64,000 nucleotides of DNA from Paraburkholderia sediminicola (GTDB lineage: Bacteria > Pseudomonadota > Gammaproteobacteria > Burkholderiales > Burkholderiaceae), in NCBI RefSeq assembly GCF_902859805.1, contig NZ_CADIKC010000007.1:1-64000 (forward strand), in the 5' to 3' direction. The notes beneath the pieces are model-generated. The model worked only from the letters and a program-made list of their open reading frames with translations. It searched no databases and was not told the DNA's origin. Positions 1 to 8,416 of the stretch are shown in pieces (positions within the stretch are counted from its first letter, which is position 1; each line of letters begins with the position of its first letter). Position numbers and translations under genes: made by a program.

Positions 1-16
1 GGAACACCAGCGTCTT

Positions 17-108
17 TGTTCGACTTCAACCGAAACGCGTGTTCATCTTCCAGCGAAAACCCTGTTCGACATCAACCGAAATCTCTGTTCGGCTTCGGCG
101 AAATGCGC
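17..108. repeat. Four degenerate 23-bp tandem repeats
   Basis: Copies begin at 17, 40, 63 and 86, each starting TGTTC and most ending CGAAA followed by a variable tail; copy 1 begins TGTTCGACTTCAACCGAAA. The period is exactly 23 bp. A weaker fifth unit may follow at 109. Multiple short direct repeats starting with TGT are typical of IS21-family ends, so this may be the end of an insertion sequence whose body lies left of the window. The periodicity is seen directly; the IS assignment is inference. Confidence 0.75.
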
Positions 109-183
109 ACTTGAGCTTCAGCATTCGTGTTTCGGACGCGAAAGCTTGCCGCAGGATGGGCTGTGCGGTCGCATGAGGTTGAT

Positions 184-1074
184 TCACGTTGCCTCCCTGA
201 AAATTCGTTGTTGTAACGCGTGCGGCAGGGTAGCGAATCCCTCGCTCCTGAGCGTCTCCACAAAGTCGGGATTACCCAGCAGGTCGCGAAGCGCCTCGAC
301 CAGAAAATTCAGACGGATGTCGACGAGTTCGGCCTTTTTCACCAGCAGGCGCTGTTTCTCGCCTGCCTTGATGTACATCTTTCGCAATCGCTCGGGCGTG
401 AGCGCCTGCGACTCCGTCGAAGATGTCCCGTGCCTGGGAATCGCGTTTCCTGTGAGCGCGCGGCGTTGGATCAGGCGACGGACGATGGCGATCTGTCGAC
501 CTTTTAGTGCGCCTGCGGCATATGCGTCCGCGAGTGCGCGCTGGACTTCAGTATCAGTAGCTCTCGAAATCTGGATTGCGAGAGCGATAGGGACCGTTCC
601 GCTGTCAACGGCGGCGAGCAGTCGTTCTTCTCCATGCTCCATGAGCATCAGAACGTCCTGAAGGTAGGCGACCGACAATCCCACTTTCGTGGCGATTTCG
701 GGGTCGCTGTAACCGGCGCCCCGGAGCGCGTCGATCTCACGCAACAGTTCCGGTGCCGAGTGGTTTCTTCGGGCGACGTTTTCAACCAGGCTCATCACCA
801 TGCAATCCTGCTCGCTACTCTCGACGACGTATGCCGGAATCTCGGCGTAGCCGAGCATCCTGACCGCCTCGAGTCGCCCTTGCCCGCATACGAGATCGAA
901 TGTCTCAACGCCATCGACATCTCCACGCCTGCTCACGGTAATGGGTCGTTTAAGGCCCACCGCACCGATGCTCTCTACGATCTCCTGATGCTTACGCCTG
1001 TTGCGTGCCCTCGGATTCAGGATCCTGATACGGTCCAGAGGGATGCTCGTTGTCCGGGATTGTTCCGCATGCAT
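184..1074 (-). CDS. ParB/RepB-type plasmid partition family protein
   Basis: A 296-residue protein of the ParB/RepB family. The N-terminal ParB domain (about residues 10-100) shows the conserved run RILNPRARNR, the box GQGRLEA and the ENVARRNH segment. A helix-turn-helix follows (about 120-165, KVGLSVAYLQDVL). The C-terminal 70 residues (LRDLLGNPDFVETLRSEGF) match the small protein at 5725-6045. The ATG at 1074 has a strong GGAGG seven bases upstream and lies 83 bp inside the 3' end of the recombinase gene, so translation is probably coupled. Relatives bind DNA and act in plasmid or island partition. With no ParA here, a role as DNA-binding partner of the recombinase is equally plausible. Confidence 0.88.
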   Translation of the reverse strand: MHAEQSRTTSIPLDRIRILNPRARNRRKHQEIVESIGAVGLKRPITVSRRGDVDGVETFDLVCGQGRLEAVRMLGYAEIPAYVVESSEQDCMVMSLVENVARRNHSAPELLREIDALRGAGYSDPEIATKVGLSVAYLQDVLMLMEHGEERLLAAVDSGTVPIALAIQISRATDTEVQRALADAYAAGALKGRQIAIVRRLIQRRALTGNAIPRHGTSSTESQALTPERLRKMYIKAGEKQRLLVKKAELVDIRLNFLVEALRDLLGNPDFVETLRSEGFATLPHALQQRIFREAT

Positions 1075-2632
1075 TGAATGCCTCCAGTGGACTACGTTCG
1101 GCGAGGGTCAGCAGGACTTTCAGGTTCAGATGTCGGAACATGTTCAGCCGTGAGCGGTTTTCTTCAGTAAGGATGGTGAGTTTTTCTGGCCCAAGACTAC
1201 CCTTGGGAAAGACGAAGAAATCGAGGAATCCCTTTGCCATCCGGTCAGCCCGTGCAATCACCAGTAGATCGATCGGGTAAAGGGTTGGCCATGAAATTTT
1301 CCAGTGGAGAGGTCTGTAAATCGTGGCGGACGCAGCTCGCGCGGTGACCCGGAGACGGAGTTCCCCATTCACGCATATAACGGACCTGTCGGCTGAACTG
1401 ACCACGTGATGGCCGGCCTCGGTCAGACGGGTGACGATAACTTCACACAGCCTTGTCTGCAGATGGCGAGCGTCGCGAACGACGTTCAGGTACTCATAGT
1501 TCCGATTCGTTTCGAAGCCGATCGCCTTGTAGGCTCGCGTTAGGCTTCCGAATCTGCGTCTGTAGTAGTTCTGCCCTGGCAGAAAAGGGTCTTTGCCTAT
1601 CTCGACGGCAGAGAGGCGGCCAAGGCGATCTCGTAGAGCGGAAAGTCCCTCGAGCAGATCCTCATTCGAAAGTCTATGCGCCCGCCGGTCTCGTATCCGT
1701 TGGACGGCGTTGAATTCCTCAGCGCTCACGACTGGCCTGAACGCTCCGATCGCCCGGACCCATTCGGACGGCGGATTACAGATCCTGGGTGTGTTAAGGC
1801 GTACGGATGTACGGTTGTACACGTTATTGCCGACGTACTTCTCGGCGGTGAGCAGTTGAGCAATTGAGTCTCTGCGCCATGGGAGCCCCTGGGCGTTGCG
1901 CAAACCAAAGTCATTGAGACGCGTGGCAATGCGTCCAGTGGAGATTCCTCCTTCAATAAACCATTCGTAGACGCGGCGAATGAGAGCGACTTCGTTTGCG
2001 GGACCATGGATAATCGTGACGTGGTCCGACTGGATGTTTTTTCGCTCGTGGTTCCTGAGCGGGATTTTTTCGGTTCCCATGTCGTCGACGAGTAACCGGC
2101 GCAGGCCGTAGCCCGGCGCGGCTCCCTGCCGGAATCCACGTCCAGCTGCTCTGCACTGCCCCTGAAAGACCTTTGCAGAGAGCTCGCGACTGTACTCACC
2201 AGCCATCGCACGTTTCAGTGTTTTTATGATGTTCGACGCAGGGCTGCAGTCATTCTCGAAGGGTTCCTTGCAGTAGATGACCTGGACACCAGCGCAGCGG
2301 CACAGATACTCGTAATGCGCGCTCTCGTCGACTTCCTGAAACCGTCCCCATCTGCTTATGTCGTATACGAGCAGTACGTTGAAATCGCGCTCCTGTTTTT
2401 GTACGTCCAGAAGCAATTGACACAAGGCTGGTCGGTCGCGCAAGGTGAGGCCACTCCTGCCGGCATCCTCGTATGTCCGGATAATTTCTATCCGGTGCGC
2501 CTGGGCATACCCGGCGATTTCGAGCTTCTGGTTCTCCGGGGAGTACTTCTGGTATTCCGTGGACATGCGCACATACTGCGCGGCTAATAGTGCAGTATCG
2601 CTTCGTCCACGAACCCGAAAACGGGGAGCCAT
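992..2632 (-). CDS. Large serine recombinase (module 1)
   Basis: A 546-residue large serine recombinase. The N-terminal resolvase domain has the catalytic serine in QYVRMST (Ser24) and the conserved YDISRWGRF segment. The Recombinase domain follows (GYGLRR at about residue 175, and the RIATRLNDFG and LLTAEKYVGN segments). The C-terminal 200 residues have no zinc-ribbon cysteines that I can see. It is clearly paralogous to the recombinase at 4133. The ATG at 2632 was chosen because it gives 18 residues before the QYVRMST motif, as in the paralogue; a TTG at 2653 is an alternative. It probably integrates, excises or inverts DNA between att sites. Confidence 0.9.
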   Translation of the reverse strand: MAPRFRVRGRSDTALLAAQYVRMSTEYQKYSPENQKLEIAGYAQAHRIEIIRTYEDAGRSGLTLRDRPALCQLLLDVQKQERDFNVLLVYDISRWGRFQEVDESAHYEYLCRCAGVQVIYCKEPFENDCSPASNIIKTLKRAMAGEYSRELSAKVFQGQCRAAGRGFRQGAAPGYGLRRLLVDDMGTEKIPLRNHERKNIQSDHVTIIHGPANEVALIRRVYEWFIEGGISTGRIATRLNDFGLRNAQGLPWRRDSIAQLLTAEKYVGNNVYNRTSVRLNTPRICNPPSEWVRAIGAFRPVVSAEEFNAVQRIRDRRAHRLSNEDLLEGLSALRDRLGRLSAVEIGKDPFLPGQNYYRRRFGSLTRAYKAIGFETNRNYEYLNVVRDARHLQTRLCEVIVTRLTEAGHHVVSSADRSVICVNGELRLRVTARAASATIYRPLHWKISWPTLYPIDLLVIARADRMAKGFLDFFVFPKGSLGPEKLTILTEENRSRLNMFRHLNLKVLLTLAERSPLEAFNACGTIPDNEHPSGPYQDPESEGTQQA

Positions 2633-3033
2633 GGAAAATGTCCGCCGATTCAAAGCTCCGTGATAGCGGTTCAGACAGGGAAGTCAAGAAGCTTTCGCGC
2701 AGGACCCTGCCGGCTTTGGATTTGACCAGGCGCAATCGTGTAATGGTCGGCGCCCGGTCGAAGTCTGGCTCCGGTCATCATTTCTCGCCCGCACGAATGT
2801 GCTTCTCTGCAGGTTGCGAGGGTCAGCGTCGGCATCATGATCCCGTCACGACGCACTTCCATGACGCTCCATGAAAGCCAGTTATCGAATTCCTTGAATG
2901 ACCGTTTTCTGCAGCCCTGAATGGCTTAAACGGGTCGATTTCGCCCGATGCGACGTCCGCCATTCTCATTCGACGAGCGCGACACCCTAGTCAACGTCGA
3001 TAGCTACACGGTCGAAGGCAGTGTGATTCGAGG
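2633..3033. other. Non-coding gap between module 1 and a small ORF
   Basis: About 400 bases with only short overlapping ORFs of unnatural composition. The stretch lies upstream of the module 1 recombinase and should contain its promoter, but no clear promoter pair was recognised. Confidence 0.4.
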
Positions 3034-3387
3034 TCATGCTTCCCCGCTCAGCTCGGCCACGCAAGCTGAGTAGATTTCACACACAACAGGCGATCGATAG
3101 TCCAGTCTCCAGCCGTCCGTGAACAGTCTTGCCAGGTATTCCGTGTCGCCGAAGCCCGGCAGACCTGTCAAGTCGAGCGCGATCTTTTCTGAGAGAGCAC
3201 CAAGTTGCACTCGCTCTGACCAGTTGGCCGTCGCGCCGTTTCCTGCAAGCCAGATGCGGGTCGACTCGACGAGGTGATCTGTGCGTAGCCAATCACCGCT
3301 GCGCGCCCTGGCGACAAGCTGCGCTATTGCAAGATAACAGAGCAGTTCGGCGCGTGCTTCCTCGTCCAATCCGGTAGATTTGATCAT
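3034..3387 (-). CDS. Hypothetical protein, 117 residues
   Basis: I do not recognise this protein. It is an acidic, mostly helical 117-residue ORF with natural-looking composition (DEEARAELLCYLAIAQLVARA near the start, tryptophans and a C-terminal EIYSACVAEL). Competing ORFs on the other frames look like noise. No good ribosome-binding site precedes the ATG. It lies between the two divergent recombinase modules and could be cargo of that element or a remnant. Confidence 0.4.
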   Translation of the reverse strand: MIKSTGLDEEARAELLCYLAIAQLVARARSGDWLRTDHLVESTRIWLAGNGATANWSERVQLGALSEKIALDLTGLPGFGDTEYLARLFTDGWRLDYRSPVVCEIYSACVAELSGEA

Positions 3388-4132
3388 CAGTTGTACCGCA
3401 TCCGGTCAGCATTGTGTCGTGCTGCTTTAGTTGCAACGTGAACACCTCGCGAAGTGTCCCGAACCCCGCATGGTTGATCGTGAGCACTGTTCGTCTGGGT
3501 GACGTCCAGCATGTTGGCACAGACGATAATCGTACGTCGACGGCCGTCCTCGATAACAGTCGTCGCATGAAGGCGAACCCCGGTGCATTTGTTCGCCTGT
3601 GTTCCGTTCAATGGAACCTCCGTGCAGCGTCAGAAGCAGCAGCTTTCGGGAAGGCAGCGTCAACCTGGGCAGAAGAATGGTCCTGCCAACGTGGGCCACG
3701 CATCGACTTTCTCGCAGGACCTGCTCCTGCCAACGTTAAGACCCCGTAGTTAGTGTATGGCGGCTTCAGCGGAGTCGGAGCAATTTCGCCGATTTAGCAA
3801 CCTGTCGCATATTGCCGATTTCAGCCGTCCGACGCCCGTGCACGGATCGTCAGCGACCGGAGCAGAGTGACGCTGAACTGAGTGAATAAGCCTTCACAAC
3901 CGTGATCGCATGAATCTCACGGGAGCTGCGTCCGGGCTTTAAGCGTTCGTAGCCCTGCGAATTACCGGCCCCAGGTAATTCCACGCGCAACGTCGCCGCG
4001 AATGTTTCTGATGCAGGGCTGGAGCGGGCGCAGGGCAATAATGTCGGCCGCCTCTCGCGGCAAGCGTCATCGCCGATCTTGACTTCGTGGCGAAAAACAC
4101 TAGCACTGAAGCTTACCGTCAGTCGAGCCTCC
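3388..4132. other. Gap between recombinase modules, no convincing gene
   Basis: About 745 bases upstream of the module 2 recombinase. Several overlapping ORFs of 80-110 codons exist on both strands, but all are rich in Arg, Ser and Cys and none has a ribosome-binding site or a recognisable domain. Because both recombinases diverge from this centre, promoters and possibly recombination sites are expected here. None was identified by eye. Confidence 0.4.
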
Positions 4133-5719
4133 ATGTCCCCCGCACGGACGCCTTCTACTCACCCGGCTGCGCCGCCTCGGGCCGCGCAGTACATTCGCAT
4201 GTCCACCGATCACCAGGAGTACTCTCCGCTCTTTCAGCGCGAAGCGATTGCCCGGTATGCAGCCACGCACAATATACGGATCGTGCGGGACTACGAAGAC
4301 GCGGGCATCAGCGGTCTCACATTGCGCGATCGGCCGGCGTTGATCCAACTGCTGCTCGATGTGGAAAATCCCGCTCGCAGGTTTTCCAGCGTTCTCGTGT
4401 ACGACGTCAGTCGCTGGGGACGTTTCCAGGATGTCGATGAGAGCGCCTTCTATGAGTACACATGCCGCCGCGCTGGCGTGAACATTATTTATGTCGCTGA
4501 GCCCTTTGAGAACGACGGTAGTCCACTTTCGTCGGTGTTGAAAGCGATGAAGCGGGCGATGGCCGGTGAATTCAGTCGGGAGATGTCGCGCAAGATATTT
4601 CTAGGCCACTGTCTGAACGTCCAGCGCGGATTTCACACTGCGGGGCCTGTGGGTTACGGTCTGCGCCGCGTGCTCGTCAATGCCCGCAGGGAGATCCGAC
4701 AACCACTTGGCCGCCATGAATACAAGAACGTGCAGACCGATCGTGTCATCGTTGTCCCGGATTCCACGGGCGAAGCGGCCATCGTTCGTAAAATGTTCGA
4801 GTGGTATGCGACGCAACCGGTCACGGCGACTGGCATAGCGCGACGCCTGAACGACTTTGGGATCGTCAACGCGGGCGGGCACCCCTGGCAGGGGCAGAAC
4901 GTCATGCAGATCCTACGCAATGAGAAATACATCGGCACCAACGTGTACAGTCGCACGACGTCCAAACTCGATAGTCCTTGGCGACAGGTTCCCCATGACG
5001 AGTGGATAAGGGTACCGGGCGCGTTCGCCGCTGTGGTTGACAGGCGGCTCTTTGCGGCGGTTCAGGCCAGGCTCGCGCATAGCCGGCGCGGACCGACGCG
5101 TGAAGAGATCATTGAAGGCATGCGCAAGGTCATAAGCCGGACAGGCAAAATCAACCAGAAGTTACTGAGACACTACCGAAGCGCGCCATCGGCGGAGCAG
5201 GTGGCGCACGAGTTTGGCAGTCTCAACGAAGCGTACAAAGTCATCGGCTACGCGCCGAACCTCGATCCGGAGCGCTCCGAAAACCGATGCGTCGAACGCC
5301 GTATGGAACGACACGTCGCGGACAGTGTTACTGCGATGCTGTGCGAACTCGGACACGAGGTTCGCTATGAAAAGCACACCGCCACGCTGTGCGTAGATGG
5401 CGCGCTACGGATGCAACTGGTCGTGCGCCGTCCGTGGATGATCCAGGGACACCTGCCGTACTGGACCGCACGTTGGCCGGACTGCTTCGCGATCGACTTT
5501 CTGATTTATGTTCGTATCGAACGCGCGGGCACAGAACTGCTTGATTTCCATATCCTGCCGCGCGGCAGTCTCCGTGCAGGCGAATACACCGTGGTGTTCC
5601 GTCATGGCCAGTCCCATTTTGAACCGTACCGACGTCTCGATCTGAAAGCACTGCTTGCGCTAGCAGACACTGTTTCGCTCGAAGTGCTGCCGACGGTCCC
5701 CAGTTCGGCCGTGAGGTAG
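4133..5719 (+). CDS. Large serine recombinase (module 2)
   Basis: A 528-residue large serine recombinase, paralogue of the one at 992. The catalytic serine is in QYIRMST (Ser24). YEDAGISGLTLRDRPAL and YDVSRWGRFQDVDES are nearly identical to module 1. The Recombinase domain includes GYGLRRVLV and IARRLNDFGI, and the C-terminal region ends with DLKALLALAD, again matching the paralogue. The ATG at 4133 gives the same spacing to the active site as in module 1; an in-frame TTG at 4079 is possible. It is followed after 5 bp by two RepB-like genes, so the three form one transcription unit. Confidence 0.9.
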   Translation: MSPARTPSTHPAAPPRAAQYIRMSTDHQEYSPLFQREAIARYAATHNIRIVRDYEDAGISGLTLRDRPALIQLLLDVENPARRFSSVLVYDVSRWGRFQDVDESAFYEYTCRRAGVNIIYVAEPFENDGSPLSSVLKAMKRAMAGEFSREMSRKIFLGHCLNVQRGFHTAGPVGYGLRRVLVNARREIRQPLGRHEYKNVQTDRVIVVPDSTGEAAIVRKMFEWYATQPVTATGIARRLNDFGIVNAGGHPWQGQNVMQILRNEKYIGTNVYSRTTSKLDSPWRQVPHDEWIRVPGAFAAVVDRRLFAAVQARLAHSRRGPTREEIIEGMRKVISRTGKINQKLLRHYRSAPSAEQVAHEFGSLNEAYKVIGYAPNLDPERSENRCVERRMERHVADSVTAMLCELGHEVRYEKHTATLCVDGALRMQLVVRRPWMIQGHLPYWTARWPDCFAIDFLIYVRIERAGTELLDFHILPRGSLRAGEYTVVFRHGQSHFEPYRRLDLKALLALADTVSLEVLPTVPSSAVR

Positions 5720-5724
5720 ATGCT

Positions 5725-6045
5725 ATGGCACGGGCGATTCCAGTCAGTCCGGATCTGGCTGTCCCGGCGGACGGCCAGGGTCAGGCCTCGTTGCGCGACG
5801 ACCGGTGTCCCGCGAACCGGAAATCAACGCCCGAAGCCAGGGCGCGAAAGGTTTTCATGCTCGAACGCGCGCGGCAGCAGACTCTTTTTAGACGGATGGA
5901 ATCCGTCCGAACGGAGATGGCCGTTCTGGAAAACGTACTGCGAGAGCTATTGTCCGATCCCGCGTTTGTGGCGCTGCTAAGACGTCAGGGGTTCGTTACG
6001 ATGCCACGACTGCTTCGAGATCGCCTGAGCGGAAGGAATTCATGA
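5725..6045 (+). CDS. Small protein matching the C-terminus of ParB/RepB
   Basis: A 106-residue protein. Residues 35-103 align over their whole length with the last 70 residues of the ParB-like protein at 184-1074 (LRELLSDPAFVALLRRQGF against LRDLLGNPDFVETLRSEGF). The ParB nuclease-like domain and helix-turn-helix are absent. It starts 5 bp after the recombinase stop and overlaps the next gene by 4 bp, so it is embedded in an intact operon. It may be a functional stand-alone oligomerisation domain rather than debris. Confidence 0.75.
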   Translation: MARAIPVSPDLAVPADGQGQASLRDDRCPANRKSTPEARARKVFMLERARQQTLFRRMESVRTEMAVLENVLRELLSDPAFVALLRRQGFVTMPRLLRDRLSGRNS

Positions 6046-6626
6046 CCACCGCCCGTCCTGCCAGATTCGTCGCCCGGGCCGTGGAGAGCTCCACAGGACC
6101 GGCAGGTCCGGCAGGCATCTGTCCGGAGGCACTCGCACTGCTGGCTGGATACCGACTGCCGGACCGCACTGTGGCTGCGCTCAGACGGATGGTCACATTG
6201 CGTCAGTTGGCCGCAGCGCTGGTGATGGTTGGGGAGGACAACTGTTCGGGCGATCTTGCGCGCGCGTTACTCGCAGCCACTCGTGCATCACAACGCGCCG
6301 ACGACCCGCGCGGCCGGCAGTCTGACCGCCATCGCGCAAGGCTGCTTTCCAGGATGGAAAAGGGTCTTACGCACATGCAGGAGACGGTACGGTTCTTGAC
6401 GCCGAGCTATCACGATGACCTTTGCTGTCTCGCCTTGGCCGCAAGCTTCGTCAGGGGCTGGATGCGTGATGACGTCGTCACAGCATGGCTACAGTCACAC
6501 ACTCCGGGCGCCGCCACGACACTCGGGCGGCTTGTATCAGCTTCGGAGACGGCGACTGCACCGAAGCGGCGGATGAAATTGCCGTATGCACCCGCCACTC
6601 AGACAGCGTATCGCAAGCGGCGTTGA
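6042..6626 (+). CDS. RepB C-terminal-domain protein
   Basis: A 194-residue protein resembling the plasmid-partition RepB C-terminal family. ICPEALALLAGYRLPD, then RRMVTLRQLAAALVM and SGDLARALLAAT, match the conserved core of that family from memory. A second part (about 115-175, SYHDDLCCLALAASFVRGW) matches the helical tail. No ParB N-domain is present. The start overlaps the preceding stop (ATGA), and GGAAGGAATTC precedes it. It probably partners the 106-residue protein and/or the recombinase in DNA binding. Confidence 0.7.
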   Translation: MTTARPARFVARAVESSTGPAGPAGICPEALALLAGYRLPDRTVAALRRMVTLRQLAAALVMVGEDNCSGDLARALLAATRASQRADDPRGRQSDRHRARLLSRMEKGLTHMQETVRFLTPSYHDDLCCLALAASFVRGWMRDDVVTAWLQSHTPGAATTLGRLVSASETATAPKRRMKLPYAPATQTAYRKRR

Positions 6627-6834
6627 ACGGAACCCGACGTGCAGGCTTTGGAGAAATAGCTCGCTGTGGTGTGAACTACAGGCGTCGACACCTTTGAAAG
6701 AGGCCGAGCCTATCACTTGTATTGCGACGTCGAGATTGTGGCGTTCCGAGCGGGAGAGCAGGACGCGCGCAAGCTATCATCCCGCACCGGCCGCCGTTGT
6801 TACGCGGATCCGCTTGCGTTCGATCATGGTCTGG

Positions 6835-7152
6835 TTAAACGGGATCAGTCGGCTCGTCATAACGATGGACCGAGCCACGCATCCGATCGAGTGGCGCTGT
6901 CTTGTCGCTGTCGCACGCTGACTTCCACCGCTCGGACGAGACGTTAGTGTGCAAACCGAGCTGCTTGGCCGTTTCGATTGGCAGGCGCACAACCACGTCA
7001 GCACCACCTCGCTCCCGTGTTTGCAGTTCCACGCTGACACCGCGCAGTTCCAGATAGACAACGCCCACTTCGAACACTTCTTCGTAGAAATGCCAGGAAG
7101 GTTCGCCAACCTGTTCCGAATGATGATGCGCCAAGGTCGCTTTGGTGCTCAT
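6835..7152 (-). CDS. Small conserved-looking hypothetical protein
   Basis: A 105-residue protein of unknown function with natural composition. The centre (EPSWHFYEEVFEVGVVYLEL and VVVRLPIETAKQLGLH) looks like a compact beta-rich domain, similar in feel to small hypothetical proteins in Burkholderia islands. The start at ATG 7152 is supported by AGGAG six bases upstream; an in-frame ATG at 7173 lacks this. It lies downstream of, and on the same strand as, the WYL regulator but 215 bp away, so co-transcription is uncertain. Confidence 0.6.
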   Translation of the reverse strand: MSTKATLAHHHSEQVGEPSWHFYEEVFEVGVVYLELRGVSVELQTRERGGADVVVRLPIETAKQLGLHTNVSSERWKSACDSDKTAPLDRMRGSVHRYDEPTDPV

Positions 7153-7367
7153 AGTTTGCTCCTGTGTAGCCAAGTGCTCATAGGCTCAATCAAATGTCCA
7201 AAAGTGATCTGCCGCGCATGTCCGCTGCCTCGTTGCCGGGCAAGCCACAAAGCACTACAGCCAATTTTGATAAAGCGCTCAAATAGGTTTCCGCAGCAGC
7301 GATTTGTTGCGCCGTCGTGATCCCGACATCCGTTCGCTTCGTGGTTAGTGGCGATATGTTGCTGTCG

Positions 7368-8228
7368 TTAGGCGGCTGAGGCGTATCCAGGCGCGATCTC
7401 TAATGTTTCTACGCCATACAGTGTCTCTCTATTTCTTAGCCACAGTTGATACTCGTTCCCCTCGAGCCGATGGTCGGGAGAGCAGTCAACGTTCCACCGG
7501 CGCAAAAAATAGCCCGCCGCGGCCGCTCTAACACGCGACCGTAGCACTCCATCTTCCATACCGTATTCAAAAGCTGTTGTCTCGGCGTGGGGGCGCTTGG
7601 GATGCGGCACAAGTTCAAGTTCAACGATGCGGTTCCATTGAATGTCGTACTCCCAATGCTCCTGGGAAAGAGGAATGGAGTTCTCCAATTCTGGGTTGCT
7701 GATTCGTGCGATTACGAAATCGGAAAATCGGTTCCGACGGCGATCGAAGGCGCGTATGTGCCATCGAAGCCCGTTGTCCACTAACGCGAACGGAGCGATT
7801 TGTCGGCGTGTCTCCCCGCTGCTGTGAGACCTGTAGTCGATCGAGATGATGTGTCGGCGATTTATTGCTTTTGTGATGACGGCGACTACTCGCGGGTCCG
7901 GACGGTCCAACTGAATCGGAAGGTCACATCTGAGCAGCGGCTTTTTTTCTTGGCGTGGAAGGGCTAAATGGCCGTGCGCGATTGTCGCCAACGCATCTGC
8001 GCTTTCATGTGCGTACAAAGGCGAGAAGCTTTCACTCGGGAGATAGCTGCGTTCCGCGTGGCTGTATTCGAGATTCTCTGGGCGCTGCTCGCGATATTGG
8101 GTGAGATCCCGGGTCGCGGCAGGTTCAGAGATGCCAAAGCGATCGGTTAGGTCTTGTCTGCTGACGTCACCAAGAAACATCAGTCGAAAATCGATGAATC
8201 TTAGTCGCTCGTCTTGGGCGGTGGTCAT
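7368..8228 (-). CDS. WYL-domain transcriptional regulator (CapW/BrxR-like)
   Basis: A 286-residue regulator with three parts. There is an N-terminal winged helix (about 8-50, DLTDRFGISEPAATRDL). A WYL domain follows (about 110-205, with IDYRSHSSGE and LRWHIRAFD followed by FSDFVIARI). A C-terminal WCX-like domain is the third. This is the arrangement of CapW and BrxR, which repress CBASS and BREX defence operons and respond to nucleic acid or DNA-damage signals. It is divergent from bilABCD, and the shared region holds a perfect inverted repeat, so it is the likely Bil regulator. AGGAG precedes the ATG. The role here is inferred from family and position. Confidence 0.88.
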   Translation of the reverse strand: MTTAQDERLRFIDFRLMFLGDVSRQDLTDRFGISEPAATRDLTQYREQRPENLEYSHAERSYLPSESFSPLYAHESADALATIAHGHLALPRQEKKPLLRCDLPIQLDRPDPRVVAVITKAINRRHIISIDYRSHSSGETRRQIAPFALVDNGLRWHIRAFDRRRNRFSDFVIARISNPELENSIPLSQEHWEYDIQWNRIVELELVPHPKRPHAETTAFEYGMEDGVLRSRVRAAAAGYFLRRWNVDCSPDHRLEGNEYQLWLRNRETLYGVETLEIAPGYASAA

Positions 8229-8270
8229 TCAAATCTCCTCGGGTACTGGGCAAAGGATCGCGCATTTTAC

Positions 8271-8293
8271 GATGATGCGCAACACGCATCATC
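8271..8293. promoter_or_regulatory. Perfect 9-bp inverted repeat, candidate WYL operator
   Basis: GATGATGCG at 8271-8279 and CGCATCATC at 8285-8293 are exact reverse complements separated by 5 bp. The repeat lies just upstream of the bil -35 box and about 43 bp before the regulator start; a TAAAAT lies beside it reading toward the regulator. Operators of CapW/BrxR regulators are inverted repeats in the same position, so autoregulation and bil repression are likely. Confidence 0.65.
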
Positions 8294-8301
8294 ATGATCT
8301 G

Positions 8302-8330
8302 TTTACATCATCAAAACGATCTGGTACATT
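8302..8330 (+). promoter_or_regulatory. Candidate sigma70 promoter of the bil operon
   Basis: TTTACA at 8302-8307 and TACATT at 8325-8330 are separated by 17 bp, each one or two mismatches from consensus. The bilA ATG lies 87 bp downstream of the -10 box. The -35 box begins 9 bp after the inverted repeat. Confidence 0.6.
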
Positions 8331-8416
8331 AATCTTGTCGATCAGGTCTCGCGTTCGACAGGTGATCGGCGGCCTTGGCCGATCTTGCGATTGAAATAAA
8401 ATTGAAAGGTTTGGCT

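Noticed and set aside
17..108. CRISPR array at the left edge
   Set aside because: Repeats are only about 19 bp, degenerate, and separated by 4 bp rather than by spacers; no cas gene is present.
3414..3749. 111-codon plus-strand ORF between the recombinase modules
   Set aside because: Overlapped by equally long ORFs on the other strand, no ribosome-binding site, and no recognisable domain.
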